A stretch of 64,000 nt of DNA, from NCBI RefSeq assembly GCF_000016645.1, contig NC_009441.1:5022001-5086000 (forward strand), read 5' to 3'. The notes under the pieces are model-generated. The model had not been told where the DNA came from, made no database searches, and was given only the letters and a program-made list of their open reading frames with translations. The DNA comes from Flavobacterium johnsoniae UW101 (lineage in GTDB: Bacteria > Bacteroidota > Bacteroidia > Flavobacteriales > Flavobacteriaceae). Shown piece after piece: positions 51,826-62,600 of this stretch (positions within the stretch are counted from its first letter, which is position 1; every line of letters begins with the position of its first letter). A program made the position numbers and the translations under genes.

Positions 51826-52581
51826 ATGAAAAACATAAAAAATGATCTGAATAAAAAGTTACTGCATCAGAATAATTCTGCCGATTTAAAAACTATCACG
51901 CAATTAAAAATCTGCCAGAAAACTGCACAAAATTTTGCCGAATTAGAAAACGGAATTGCTGTTCTGAGCGATCTGTATCATAATAAAAGTTATGTGTATT
52001 CTGGAAAAATTGCAGATGAACTAAACATTTTCAAAAAAAATCAAATGCAGGAATTAGAAAGCATTTGGGAAGAAGAACTTTTTGATAAATTGAATAATGA
52101 AGATGTTCTGCAAAAATATCTTTTAGAGCTTCAGTTTTTTCAGTTCATTAAAACAGTTCCAATTCATGAAAGAAGGGATTTTTGCGTGATAAGCAGATTA
52201 AGATTCAAAGACAATACGACCAATAAATCTTTACTGCACAAGATGTTTTATTTCTCGAATGAACATGAAGATATCGAACTGGCTTTATGTCTTTACAATT
52301 TCGATTTTTCGCAGGCTTTTCATTACGAAGGGAAAATTATAAATACAGCAAACGGAAACGTTATGCAGCAAAATGAAGCCGGAAATTTTTCTTTTCTTTC
52401 TTCAAGAGAAAAGGAGATTCTAAAAATGCTTCAAAAAGGCAAACAGAGTAAAGAAATTGCTTCTCTTCTATTCATAAGTAAAAATACCGTCAGCCGGCAC
52501 AGGCAGAATATTCTCGAAAAAATGAAAGTAAACAATACGGCAGAAGCTTGTACACTTGCTGTAAAGCTGAAATGGATATAG
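51826..52581 (+). CDS. LuxR-family transcriptional regulator
   Basis: Start at ATG 51826 gives 251 residues. The N-terminal part (about 1-180) is helical and unrecognised, possibly PAS-like. The C-terminal LuxR-type helix-turn-helix is clear: LSSREKEILKMLQKGKQSKEIASLLFISKNTVSRHRQNILEKM. There is no receiver-domain aspartate pocket, so this is not a classic response regulator. It is convergent with the TonB receptor and shares its terminator. Its effector is unknown. Confidence 0.88.
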   Translation: MKNIKNDLNKKLLHQNNSADLKTITQLKICQKTAQNFAELENGIAVLSDLYHNKSYVYSGKIADELNIFKKNQMQELESIWEEELFDKLNNEDVLQKYLLELQFFQFIKTVPIHERRDFCVISRLRFKDNTTNKSLLHKMFYFSNEHEDIELALCLYNFDFSQAFHYEGKIINTANGNVMQQNEAGNFSFLSSREKEILKMLQKGKQSKEIASLLFISKNTVSRHRQNILEKMKVNNTAEACTLAVKLKWI

Positions 52582-52640
52582 TTTTTTTAAGGTGCTGAGA
52601 TGCTAAGCTGCTAAGGTTTTAAGTACTGACCTTTTATAAT

Positions 52641-52678
52641 AAAAAAACCCGAACATTGATTTGTTCGGGCTTTTTTTA
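52641..52678. terminator. bidirectional terminator between the LuxR gene and the TonB receptor
   Basis: CCCGAACA (52648-52655) pairs with TGTTCGGG (52662-52669), with a run of A before it and of T after it. Confidence 0.92.
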
Positions 52679-52698
52679 TTTCTTAATCTTAAATCCTA

Positions 52699-55086
52699 TT
52701 AGAATTTATACGTTACGCTTCCCATAAAAGTACGAGGTGCCTGAACGTTGATTGTTGTATAACCATTAAAGTACAATTCGTCTGTAAGGTTGTTTACTTT
52801 TAATGAAACTCTGTATTTAGGCTGATCGTAGTACAAAGCAGCATTGATTACAGCGTAAGATGGAAGTTCGAAAGTTTCAGTTCCGTTGTTGTAGATATAC
52901 GTAGCGTCTCCGTAGTTACCTCCAAATCCTAAACCTAAACCTTTGAATGTAGCATTTTGTAAATTATAGCTGATCCAGTAGTTGATTAAGTTTTCTGGTC
53001 CTGCAGTTACAGGTCTTAATCCGTTTAATTTAGAATCGTTGTTTGAGTAACCTACAAGAAGGTTTAATCCTGGAATTGGGTTTGCTGTAACTTCTAATTC
53101 AAAACCTTTACTGTATTGAGTTCCGTTTTGTACACTTGCGTTTGGTAAACTTGGATCTGCAGTTACAATATCTTTTACTTTAATATCGTAGTAGCTAAGC
53201 GTAGCGCTTACTTTGTTTTGGAAAGCATTTACTTTAATACCTCCTTCAAACTGGTTTGCTCTTTCCGGATCAAATTTTTGCATTTGAAGAGCACCTCCAA
53301 CATTTGCATTGATGTATCCAATATTTGTAAAACTATTTTGGTAGTTACCAAAAACAGAAACCTGATCTTTTATTACTTGATACACTACACCAAATTTTGG
53401 AGAAAATGCATTTTGTGAAAAATCACCTGCTTTTTGACCTGTAGTATCATCTGTAGTTCCTTGGTTATCATAATGATCAAAACGTACCGCTGCAGAAACA
53501 ATTAAACTTTCTGTAATGTTAATAGCATCTGCAACATAAGCACTATAGGTTGAAAGCGCGCTGTTTGTTTTATAATCAAATCCATTTACCAATTCAGCAT
53601 TTACAGTTGTTGGATTAAAGTTATTATAAGCTGCCGTAGTTCCTGTATATCCTATCTTATCAAATTCACCATTTGGTAAAAGTCTGTATCCTAATCTGTT
53701 TGTAGAGTGGAATAAATCACCACCAATTAAGAAACGGTTTCTCATTTTTCCGAAAAGTAAGAAATCACCATTAAAGTTTTGCTGGAATTCAATTGCATTG
53801 TCTTTTCCGTTAGCATTCCATGCATTTCTAGATATTTCTTCATTTGGGTAAAGATAGAACCAAGTCTGCAGCCCAGAAGCTCTGTTAGAAGTACTGCTGA
53901 ATACAGACTGAGAAGTCCATTCATCAGAAATTTTATAATTTGCCTGAGCAAAAACGTTGAATGTTTTTGTATTGGTTATGAATTCGTCTCCCCAAAATGA
54001 TCTTTTAAAGTTCATATTAAGATCCTTTGCATTGTTAAACCCTAAGGCAGCAACAGATACATCAAAAGGAAGATAAATTAATGGCATTCCAGAGTTATTT
54101 TGGTCACCAATTTCTGCATCAAGAGATAAAGTCAATTTATCGTTTACTTTATAAGAGAATGATGGCGCCACAAAGAAACTTCTTGAAGATCCATAATCCT
54201 GAAAAGTATTCGTATTGTTATAAGAAGTGTTTAATCTAAATAATGCTGTATTGTCATCGTTTAATGGTGTATTGATGTCAGCAGAAACACGGTTAAATCC
54301 GTAGCTTCCTGCCTGATAAGCAATCTCTCCTCCAAAAGTTTCATACGGTTTTTTAGTTACACGGTTAATTAAACCTCCGTAAGAAGAAAGTACGTTTCCA
54401 AATAATGTAGCAGAAGGTCCTTTGATAACCTCAATTCTTTCAAGGTTTGCAGCATCAGAATTACTGTTTACTTTTCCTGCAATACCATTTCTTACTAAAC
54501 TTTGAGTTGTAAATCCACGTAATGAATACCAAGAACCTCCATCACCTGCACGGTTAGTAGCTCCCCATAATTGGTATAAACCCGGAACGTTTTTCAACGC
54601 TTCGTCTTGGTTCGTTACCAATTGGTCTTTCATTAACTCTTTAGTAACTACGTTGTAAACTTGTGAGTTTTCAAGGTTTTTAACCTGCATTCTTGATACG
54701 TACTCACTTTCTGATTTTGTGTATTTGTTTGCATTTCCTTTTACAAATACTTCAGTAAGGTTTTCTGATGTAGTAATTAATGTAAAATTTTCTACAATTT
54801 CATTAGCTGAACTAACGGTAATGCTTTTTTCTTTTGATGAAAATCCTACTGCCGAAACTCTTATAGTATAAGTTCCAGGCTTAACATTTTTTATTTCGTA
54901 ATTTCCCTGCGCATCAGTTGTAGTTCCAACACGTGTTCCTTTTAGAGTTACTGAAACATTATCTGCAGCTTCATTAGTCGATAATGAAATCATACCTTTA
55001 ATGGTAGCCGTTTGTGCGAACGAAGTTACACTTGTAAGCAGCATTAAGCAAAAGCTTAACAACGGAAGTAATATTTTTACTTTCAT
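52699..55086 (-). CDS. TonB-dependent siderophore-type receptor
   Basis: This 795-residue outer-membrane receptor has a signal peptide (to SFAQ, about residue 25), a carboxypeptidase-regulatory-like domain (about 26-100), a plug with the siderophore-receptor segment VPGLYQLWGATNRAGDGGSWYSLRGF, and a 22-stranded-type barrel ending in APRTFMGSVTYKF. The plug lacks the SusC signature, and the gene has no SusD partner, so an iron-siderophore cargo is favoured. The promoter at 55113-55144 on the minus strand is a textbook Bacteroidota one. No Fur box was recognised. Confidence 0.9.
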   Translation of the reverse strand: MKVKILLPLLSFCLMLLTSVTSFAQTATIKGMISLSTNEAADNVSVTLKGTRVGTTTDAQGNYEIKNVKPGTYTIRVSAVGFSSKEKSITVSSANEIVENFTLITTSENLTEVFVKGNANKYTKSESEYVSRMQVKNLENSQVYNVVTKELMKDQLVTNQDEALKNVPGLYQLWGATNRAGDGGSWYSLRGFTTQSLVRNGIAGKVNSNSDAANLERIEVIKGPSATLFGNVLSSYGGLINRVTKKPYETFGGEIAYQAGSYGFNRVSADINTPLNDDNTALFRLNTSYNNTNTFQDYGSSRSFFVAPSFSYKVNDKLTLSLDAEIGDQNNSGMPLIYLPFDVSVAALGFNNAKDLNMNFKRSFWGDEFITNTKTFNVFAQANYKISDEWTSQSVFSSTSNRASGLQTWFYLYPNEEISRNAWNANGKDNAIEFQQNFNGDFLLFGKMRNRFLIGGDLFHSTNRLGYRLLPNGEFDKIGYTGTTAAYNNFNPTTVNAELVNGFDYKTNSALSTYSAYVADAINITESLIVSAAVRFDHYDNQGTTDDTTGQKAGDFSQNAFSPKFGVVYQVIKDQVSVFGNYQNSFTNIGYINANVGGALQMQKFDPERANQFEGGIKVNAFQNKVSATLSYYDIKVKDIVTADPSLPNASVQNGTQYSKGFELEVTANPIPGLNLLVGYSNNDSKLNGLRPVTAGPENLINYWISYNLQNATFKGLGLGFGGNYGDATYIYNNGTETFELPSYAVINAALYYDQPKYRVSLKVNNLTDELYFNGYTTINVQAPRTFMGSVTYKF

Positions 55087-55112
55087 TTTATTTAGATTTA
55101 TTTTGAATAAGG

Positions 55113-55144
55113 CAAATTTATAGGTTGTGTTAAACTATACCAAA
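55113..55144 (-). promoter_or_regulatory. promoter of the siderophore-type receptor
   Basis: On the minus strand TTTG (55141-55144), a 20-base spacer and TAAATTTG (55113-55120) form a full consensus promoter about 27 bases before the start codon. Confidence 0.75.
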
Positions 55145-55257
55145 TTATTTTTATTTATTCCAGATAATAATGCATTTCATTAAGTTTACATCAGATTTAA
55201 CAGTTTTTTAATTCCAAAAAAATAAAATTCACATTTTTTTTACAGATTTTACTATGT

Positions 55258-55302
55258 GAGCATAATAAAAAGAGATGCCAAAAACAGCTTTCTGGCATCT
55301 CT
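55258..55302 (-). terminator. terminator of the PL11 gene
   Basis: AGAGATGCCA (55271-55280) pairs with TGGCATCTCT (55293-55302); on the minus strand it is followed by TTTTATTATG. Confidence 0.85.
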
Positions 55303-55339
55303 AAAGAAGTATTTTTTCCTAAAAAGGTACTATTTACAG

Positions 55340-57190
55340 TTATTTTTTTGACGGCACTAAAACTATATTAGGCTTTGGAGCCGGATCCATAGCTGCTCCC
55401 ATATAAAAACTGGTGTGTGGCGGCTGGTTATAACCAACATTCTGCCAGGCAACACTTAATCGATATTGAGGATCGTGCATTAAAGTATACTGTTTTACAT
55501 TTGTTGGAATTATCGTAGAATAAATCCTAAGTTCTTTATTATCTTCCGATCTTAAAATTAATTCTTCCCGCCAATCTCCCAGAATATCTGCCGAAAGTGC
55601 CGGAGTCGATTTAGTTCCGTTATTAGAAACTGCTCCTTCTGCTGTAAACAATCTTCCTGAATTGTATTTGTCAATATAGTTAGAATTTAAAAGTTCTCTA
55701 GAAGTATCGCCGTCCCAATAAATTAAAAAATTAGTCGAACTTGGTGCTTTACCAATGTTATTTCCTTTCATATCATGCAGATAAGGCGAGCCAGACCACC
55801 AGCACTGCGCACCTTTTCGGGTCGCATCAATATTATCTGCAACGCCCCGGCCTACATCTTCATTAAGAGAACCTGTAAACAATACTTTTCCGTCTTTGGC
55901 CGAAAATAGAGTGACACCAGGTCCCGTTGTACCATTTTCGATTTCATGAATGCCAAAAACTTCCAGACCCGGAATATCCAGATCAAGATCAGAAACATGA
56001 ATCGCGTCTCCGTGCCTGAAACCCGTTGTGTACAAACCTTGTCCGTTGTCGTCAACACACATCGATCCATAGATTATTTCATCTTTTCCATCATTGTCAA
56101 CATCGGTAACCGTCAAATTATGATTTCCCATTCCCGAATAGGGATTTTCAGCATCTTTACTGTCGAAAACCCATTTTGAAGTCAGTTTTTTATTTTTAAA
56201 ATCCCAGGCTGCCAAAACTGTTCTGCCATAATAACCACGGCACATTACAACACTTGGATGAACGCCGTCGAGATACGCAATACAGGCAAGAAAACGATCC
56301 ATTCGGTTTCCTTTTGTATCGTTTCCTCCGCTTCCTCCTCTTCCGCCCCAGCCTGCTAAATCGCCTCGCTGCGGAATATAATCTACAGTAATAATCAATT
56401 TTCCTGTTCTTCCGTCAAAAACCGAAAGATATTCCGGGCCTTTTAAAATCTTGCCATACGTTTTAGAATCAGGATCACGGTCAACCCAGTCTTTTGAAGC
56501 GTCTCCAACCACATTTCCTTCACTGTCCGTTGTTCCGTCGGCAGTTTTACAGACCAGTTCAGCAAAACCGTCACCGTCTAAATCATACACCATAAACTGC
56601 GTATAATGTGCGCCTTCGCGAATGTTTTTCCCAAGATTAATCTGCCATAAAAACGTTCCGTCTAAAGTATACGCCTGAAATATAGGCGGATCTGTAATTC
56701 CGGTTTGAGAATTATCATGTCCTTTTCCGGTCATGTGAACTATTAATTCATATTTTCCGTCTCCGTTTAAATCGCCAACAGAAACATCATTTGCCATATA
56801 GCCTTCAATTTCTTTTAATTTAATAGATAAATATTGTTTATCTGAGGCATTCGCCGGAATTGTAAAACTTCCTGAAGCTGCAGCTTCTTTTCCTTTTAAA
56901 ACCGTTTTTACAAACCAGGTATTTTCTTCTTTGGCATTGGCTTTGGCATCAATAAAATTAGTCGCTCCGGTAATAGGGTTTTCATTTAATAAAACTGCTT
57001 TTTGAGTACCGCTTTTTCGATACAGATTAAAAGCAAGATCATCAGGATCGGTTCCTAAAACCCGCCAGCTGATAAAAAACTGTCCTTTGTCTTTTATGGC
57101 GATGATACCGCGGTCTAAGTTTTCCATTTGTCTTTGGCTCAAAGCTTTCAAACTCACAAAAAGCAATAAAAAGAGAATATATTTTTTCAT
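55340..57190 (-). CDS. PL11 rhamnogalacturonan lyase
   Basis: This 616-residue protein has a signal peptide (to KALSQ, about residue 18). It is related to YesW/YesX-type PL11 enzymes: the N-terminal QMENLDRGIIAIKDKGQFFISWRVLGTDPD, calcium-binding repeats with DLNGDGKYELIV, DLDGDGFAELVCKTADGT and DVDNDGKDEIIYG, and a C-terminal AWQNVGYNQPPHTSFYMGAAMDP. It cleaves the rhamnose-galacturonate backbone of rhamnogalacturonan I by beta-elimination in the periplasm or outside the cell. The rhamnose pathway in this window would use the product sugar. It is the last of three minus-strand glycan genes. Confidence 0.93.
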   Translation of the reverse strand: MKKYILFLLLFVSLKALSQRQMENLDRGIIAIKDKGQFFISWRVLGTDPDDLAFNLYRKSGTQKAVLLNENPITGATNFIDAKANAKEENTWFVKTVLKGKEAAASGSFTIPANASDKQYLSIKLKEIEGYMANDVSVGDLNGDGKYELIVHMTGKGHDNSQTGITDPPIFQAYTLDGTFLWQINLGKNIREGAHYTQFMVYDLDGDGFAELVCKTADGTTDSEGNVVGDASKDWVDRDPDSKTYGKILKGPEYLSVFDGRTGKLIITVDYIPQRGDLAGWGGRGGSGGNDTKGNRMDRFLACIAYLDGVHPSVVMCRGYYGRTVLAAWDFKNKKLTSKWVFDSKDAENPYSGMGNHNLTVTDVDNDGKDEIIYGSMCVDDNGQGLYTTGFRHGDAIHVSDLDLDIPGLEVFGIHEIENGTTGPGVTLFSAKDGKVLFTGSLNEDVGRGVADNIDATRKGAQCWWSGSPYLHDMKGNNIGKAPSSTNFLIYWDGDTSRELLNSNYIDKYNSGRLFTAEGAVSNNGTKSTPALSADILGDWREELILRSEDNKELRIYSTIIPTNVKQYTLMHDPQYRLSVAWQNVGYNQPPHTSFYMGAAMDPAPKPNIVLVPSKK

Positions 57191-57344
57191 AGAATTGATA
57201 TCGAATTGTGGTTAGTTGTTTCACACAGATTTTTATTAATCTCGCAAAGTCGCGAAGACGCAAAGATTTTTTTTAAATAAAAGCTTTACGACCCCAAAAA
57301 AACTTAGTCCCTCAGCACCTTAGAAACTTAAAACCTTAAAAAAA

Positions 57345-59471
57345 CTAAAACATCTTCTTAAACCCTTCGCTTTTAACTTTCCATGTTCCATCTTTTGGAA
57401 AGCCCGGATTTTCACCTTCAGATCCGTCCCAGCCGGCGCACATCATGGCAACTGCCGTCAGAATTCCGCCGTTACCCGGAAGATAAAGCGTTAATCGTTC
57501 TGCCTGATAATTATGTCCGTTTTTTAAATACGTATTTGTCGTTACCTTCATAAAAAGAGCATCAACTGCTTTGTCTGGCATATTCAATCGTGCTGCCGAC
57601 ATCGCTGTCATTGGGAAATCCCAGCCCCAGGTTTTATCCCACGACCACGTTTTCCAAACCAGATCAAAAGTATTTTTCATGATTTTTTTATCCAAAAGAG
57701 ACGTTTCAGGAAGCATTCCAAACGTTCCTAAAACCGATGGATGATCTGTTTTAAATTCAGGATTCGTATAGGAATCTGTCGCGCTTTCTGTTGCCAGATA
57801 CACATTATCTGCAACCGGAAGTTTTGACAATTTAGCCAAAACCGTTTCCCATTTTTCGGGTACTTTTTGGTTTAGTTTTTTCTTCCATTCGATTGCTGTT
57901 TTCAAAGCCCAGTTCCAATATGCCAATTCATACGTTGGATTAAAAGTTTCCATTGCTTTAAAACGCTCCTGAGCCGGAATTACGCCCGGGCCTAAAACAT
58001 AACGATCTGTTTTAGAATCATAATAGGCAAACGAAGCCATAAAATCGGCTGTTGCAAAAACACGTTCGCTGTATAAATTTAAGGTTGAATTTGTTGGTTT
58101 TGCTCTGTACATTAATTCCGCATACGTGATAAAATGCGGCTGCTGCCAAATTAAAAATGAACCTACAGACGATGGACTTTCGTTTCCGTCTGCATCAACC
58201 ATTTTCTGCCATCTTGCACCTTCAAAACCTTGTCTTTTGGCAATATTTTTAGCTTTATCAAAAACCTTTTGATACCACGGAAGGCTTTTTTCTAATAATT
58301 CAGGACGGTTCCAAAGCGCAAAATGAACGCCGTGCCACCAGTGCATTTCTAAATGCGGTTTTCCGTACCAGCTGTTGTACGTCAAACCCGTTTCCTGAGG
58401 CGGTACTTTTCCCGTACACTGTAATTTCGTAAGATATTGTGATAAAATAATTCTGCGTTCCAGTTCATTTGCGCGAGGATCTGTACTTCCCGAAAAATCA
58501 ACTGCTGCACCGCTGTTCCAGAATTTTTTCCAGCCTTTTATACTGCTGTTTTGAATGTCTGCAAAAGAAGAATTTTTAACCGATTTTTTTTCTGCCAAAG
58601 CAAAAAGAGCACTCAATTCTAATGTATTGGTGTTCGAAGCTTCAACAACAAAATAATGATCTGATGTTTGCTTAATCTGTGCGTTTCCTTTCCAGTTAAA
58701 ATGAACGTTGTATGAAATACTATCCATAACGTGAGTTACAACCGCTTCTGTTTTTGATTTTTCAGTCAGAGTGCTTTTATAATCCTGTTTGCCTTCCCAT
58801 TTTGTTCCCATATCGGCCCAGTCTCCGGTTGGAAACGGAATTCGAAGACTTATTTTTAAACGTTTCTGCTGTAATAAATCCGATTTTACTTTTACGCCTA
58901 TCTCGTCTTTTTCCTGATGTGAAGCAGTTAAAACGGTTACCGGAGTTCCTTCAATTTCAAAATAACTTTCGATTTCTCCTGTCCAGACATTTAGCTTTTG
59001 CGAAATCGCTTTTATATCCGAAGGTTTTGCCGGACTTCCGTCTTTCTTTGTAATCTCAAAACCTAAATTTCCAAGCTGCAATAAATGCGGATTCTGTCTG
59101 AACCAGTTTACTGCTTCTACTTTTCGTTTGGGTTCTTTTATCTGAACCGTGTATGAAATCTCTCTGCCATATTGTTTGTAATCTCTTAAGGTTTCAGAAA
59201 ACTTATAATTATTCGTGTTTTTATAACTGTCCCAGCCCCATTCCGACTGTGTTCCAAGTGGAATCCCGTTTTGATATTCTTTCGGAAAAGTCTGCAGTCC
59301 GGTTGCATCAACCGTAAAAGCAAAAGCGCCATTCCCTACCGTTAAAGAAGCCAGAGTATCAATAGCCGAAAGTTGAACATTGTGCCTTGTTACCAAAGTC
59401 TTTCGGTCGATTTTCTGTGCAAAAAGCGAAACCGAAAATAAGAATACGGTTATGAGTGGATAGTTTTTCAT
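57345..59471 (-). CDS. secreted six-hairpin glycosidase-like protein, family not assigned
   Basis: This 708-residue protein has a signal peptide (to SLFAQ, about residue 18). An N-terminal beta-sandwich (about 25-300, LASLTVGNGAFAFTVDATGLQTFP) is followed by an (alpha/alpha)6-type helical domain with LTYNSWYGKPHLEMHWWHGVHFALWNRPELL and SPSSVGSFLIWQQPHFITYAELMY, then a C-terminal part with WDKTWGWDFPMTAMSAARL. The order resembles GH65/GH95-type glycosidases. Neither the catalytic acid nor the family could be fixed by eye. It lies between DUF4450 and PL11 on one strand and probably attacks rhamnogalacturonan oligosaccharides. Confidence 0.78.
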   Translation of the reverse strand: MKNYPLITVFLFSVSLFAQKIDRKTLVTRHNVQLSAIDTLASLTVGNGAFAFTVDATGLQTFPKEYQNGIPLGTQSEWGWDSYKNTNNYKFSETLRDYKQYGREISYTVQIKEPKRKVEAVNWFRQNPHLLQLGNLGFEITKKDGSPAKPSDIKAISQKLNVWTGEIESYFEIEGTPVTVLTASHQEKDEIGVKVKSDLLQQKRLKISLRIPFPTGDWADMGTKWEGKQDYKSTLTEKSKTEAVVTHVMDSISYNVHFNWKGNAQIKQTSDHYFVVEASNTNTLELSALFALAEKKSVKNSSFADIQNSSIKGWKKFWNSGAAVDFSGSTDPRANELERRIILSQYLTKLQCTGKVPPQETGLTYNSWYGKPHLEMHWWHGVHFALWNRPELLEKSLPWYQKVFDKAKNIAKRQGFEGARWQKMVDADGNESPSSVGSFLIWQQPHFITYAELMYRAKPTNSTLNLYSERVFATADFMASFAYYDSKTDRYVLGPGVIPAQERFKAMETFNPTYELAYWNWALKTAIEWKKKLNQKVPEKWETVLAKLSKLPVADNVYLATESATDSYTNPEFKTDHPSVLGTFGMLPETSLLDKKIMKNTFDLVWKTWSWDKTWGWDFPMTAMSAARLNMPDKAVDALFMKVTTNTYLKNGHNYQAERLTLYLPGNGGILTAVAMMCAGWDGSEGENPGFPKDGTWKVKSEGFKKMF

Positions 59472-59521
59472 GTGGTTATTTTGTTTTGATAGTTTTTAAA
59501 GTTTCAGGTTTCTTGAAATGT

Positions 59522-59598
59522 TTTTTTAACCGCAAAGCACGCAAGTTTTTTACTTAACAATGGTTTATAAATCGCAAAGTTCGCAAAGCCTTATCCAC
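59522..59598. repeat. CGCAAAG-type spacer repeats
   Basis: Words CCGCAAAGCACGCAAG and CGCAAAGTTCGCAAAG, each seen in other spacers of this window, occur in the gap between the 708-residue protein gene and the octamer array. Confidence 0.6.
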
Positions 59599-59609
59599 AC
59601 AAAGCTTGT

Positions 59610-59681
59610 CCCTTTGTTACTTTGCCCCTTTGTCTCTTTGCTACTTTGTTACTTTGCCCCTTTGTCCCTTTGCCCCTTTAC
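59610..59681. repeat. nine tandem octamers of the YHCTTTGY type
   Basis: Nine 8-base units (for example CCCTTTGT, TACTTTGC, CTCTTTGC) run without gaps over 72 bases, ending six bases from the DUF4450 stop. On the minus strand they are purine-rich (GGGGCAAAG). Confidence 0.92.
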
Positions 59682-59687
59682 CTACAA

Positions 59688-62600
59688 TTATCTAATTAAA
59701 GTCACACTCATCAAACCAATCACAACATCATTTGCAATAGTTTTCAGAGTCAGGTTTTTTAATGTTTTATTTTTATCCAAAGGCAGTTCTAAAATCGTTC
59801 CTGCTCCACCATCAACTCCGTAATTACTAAATCCTTTTATGGTTTTAAAATCTTTAAAATCTCTCGAAATTTCTCCTGTTTTAAAATAAACCCTCGGCGG
59901 TTTTGGAGCATCGGTTGTAAAGGCAAGCCCGTCTGTAAAATAATCCTGTTCAATCGGCCACCAGTTTTCCGGATTTCTTAAGGGCAGAATTTCAGAAGTT
60001 CCATCAGTATATTCTATTTTTATTTCTCCGTTTACAATACGGCTCTGCATAGGGTTTGTAGTTCCGGCCAGCATAAAATAAGCGTGAGAAGCTTTTCCGT
60101 TTAACGGAATAGTGATGCTTCCCGGAAAATTATCCCACATAGAGGTGAAGATTATATTTTTCTGATTTTCATCAGAAGGCGTTTGAAATAAAATCCCGTT
60201 TGGAGTTGAAATTTTCCCTGTTTTTTTTGCTTTTTCACGCAGCCCTTTATCATCAATCTGGACCGAAACATTGGGATAACACCAGTTTCCAATGCCTTGT
60301 TTTGGTAATTGTAAGGTTACCGTATTAGGTCTTGGCGACAAATATTCGTAATTAAAAATATCAGTAACTTTTGCATTAAAAAACGGAGCAAGAGAAATCG
60401 TCTCTAACCGTGCGGATTTATCCAAAGGTTTATTCCAATCTGTAACCGTTTCATTTAATTGTTTTTCTGCTTTTGCATTGAAATGAATTGGCTGCCACCA
60501 AGAGAATTCTCCTTGTTTTACTTCTATAAAAAAGACTTTACTGCCTGCTGAATTCACTTTCGTTTTAAGCGAATCATCTGTTTTTGAAACACCACTCAAA
60601 ACCTGCTGCGGATCATAAACAGAAATGATTTTGGCTTTTGAGGTATTGATTTCTAAAGCTTCATTAAAAGCATAATTTTCTTTTGATACGATTTCTTCTA
60701 AAGAATCTCCTTTCCAAGTAATCTGAATATTATAATTGGAACTATACGGAACCTCAATACTTATTTTTGGTTTTCCGATGTTCTCTGAAACGGCTTTCCA
60801 TAATACTGATTTTCCGTTTACCAAAATACTTTCAACAGCTTCAAAATTGGCATTTAAAACCAATTTCAAATTCATTTTAGCTGAAAACTGATTCTTTATT
60901 ATATAGGTATCTTTTTTATTTTCTCTTTTAAAATCAATTGAAACATCTGGAATTTCTAGTGAAGCCTGATTCCATTTTTCTGGAAAACCGGGTTTTATAA
61001 TTAAAATTTCATTTAAAGCATAGGGCTGAATCCCGAAAAGTCCTTCGACTAAAGTTCGTGAAGCCATACCAATTGGGTCAGCAAAATCGCGGTACAATTC
61101 GCCTCGCATCGCATCCTGAAACAAAAGCTGTTCGAAACCGCCCGGCGAAGCGCCCAAATACATACTTTCGATCAAAGCGCTTTCCCACATTGTATAGGCT
61201 TTTTCAGATTGTCCGCCCTGCCAGAAAGCAAGCGAAGTATGCAATTGTTCTGCTAAAGCCACATTATTGGTCGACCACGTATAAGGCTGCCAATTGGTGG
61301 TGCTGATAACGTACAAGTCTTTTTTTTCTAATCCTTCTGCATTAATTGGGATATGTGGAATCTGATTATTTACATAATCCAACATTTGATAACTCTCAAA
61401 AGGATTTGATAATTCTGAATCGATAGTATGATAAATACTCCATACTCCCGGCGTATCGTGCAGTATTCTATTTCCTAAAGCATCTTTGTATTCAGCAAAA
61501 ATGCCTTTTTTCGGAATCCAAAGCTGGTTGTTTGCGGCTTTTAAAATTTTGTCTGCTTCTTTTTCAAAAGGTGCGGCATCGATGTTTAATTTTTTTGCCA
61601 GTTCTGCCGCCATTTTATTCGCATAATAATTATAAGCCGAAGAATGAATTACGCCGCTGCCGCTGTATTGCAAAGCATCACTTGCCCAGATCGAAGCATA
61701 AGCATCATAAAGTCCGTCATTATCCGGATCAAAATTTCGTTTTTCCCATTTTAAATGTCGTTCAATCGTCGGCCACATTTCTTTTAAGAAAGCCGTATCT
61801 CCCGTCCATTTAAAATGGCGGAACATCTGATCGAAAAAAACCAGATTCATATCATAATGATGCGCCACATTGTTCTTATTCGGACTTCGGCTGATGTAAC
61901 CGCTGCTGAACATGGATGTTCCTATTTCTTCTTTTTGTCGAGCAAGATTTTTTTCTTCATCAAAAACAACAGGACCGCTTTCCGGCGAAGTTACCTGCGA
62001 ATTGCTGTAACTTTTAAAATGCGTTTTGGCTCTGTCGTGCCAGCCCAATGGATCTGCCGTATAAGCGCCCCGCCATGCATTTAAATACATACGCCACGCA
62101 ATAGCTCCGTGAAGATACGCCGGACTTTCCCAAATTCCGTCAGAAGCAATCGCAAGTGCAGAACCCAGCGTGTTAATATATACATCAGGCGTTTTCACTT
62201 TTATTCTATTGGCTAAAAGATGTGTTGCCGTAACTGATTTTTCATAAAGTTGGGCAATCGTTTTTTGTGTGTAATTGACTTTTGAAATCTCAGGAACAAA
62301 CAGCCAGTAATTGGCTTTTTCTGAAACTGAATTTATTTTTCCGCTTATTAAAGGCAGTGTTTCAGCCTTAGATTTAAAAAGTTCTAAAGGTTTATTCTGA
62401 ATATTGGCATCTGCTAAACGAATTTCTGAATTGGGAAAAAAACCGCTCAGACTTTTATTATTTCCTGTTTTTTGTTTGTTGCTTTCAGAACCATAATCTA
62501 AAAGGAAGGATTCTTTTTTGAGCGTATATTTATTATTGAGGCAGTAATTGGGCTGTAAATAAAAAACCGATTCCGGATCTGCGCCAATATCACCGTCACG

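Noticed and set aside
59610..59681. Tandem repeats as a possible CRISPR array
   Set aside because: Units are 8 bases with no spacers, and no cas genes are present.
59560..59823. 87-codon plus-strand open frame behind DUF4450
   Set aside because: It is generated by the octamer repeat array and the antisense end of DUF4450; its translation is repetitive.
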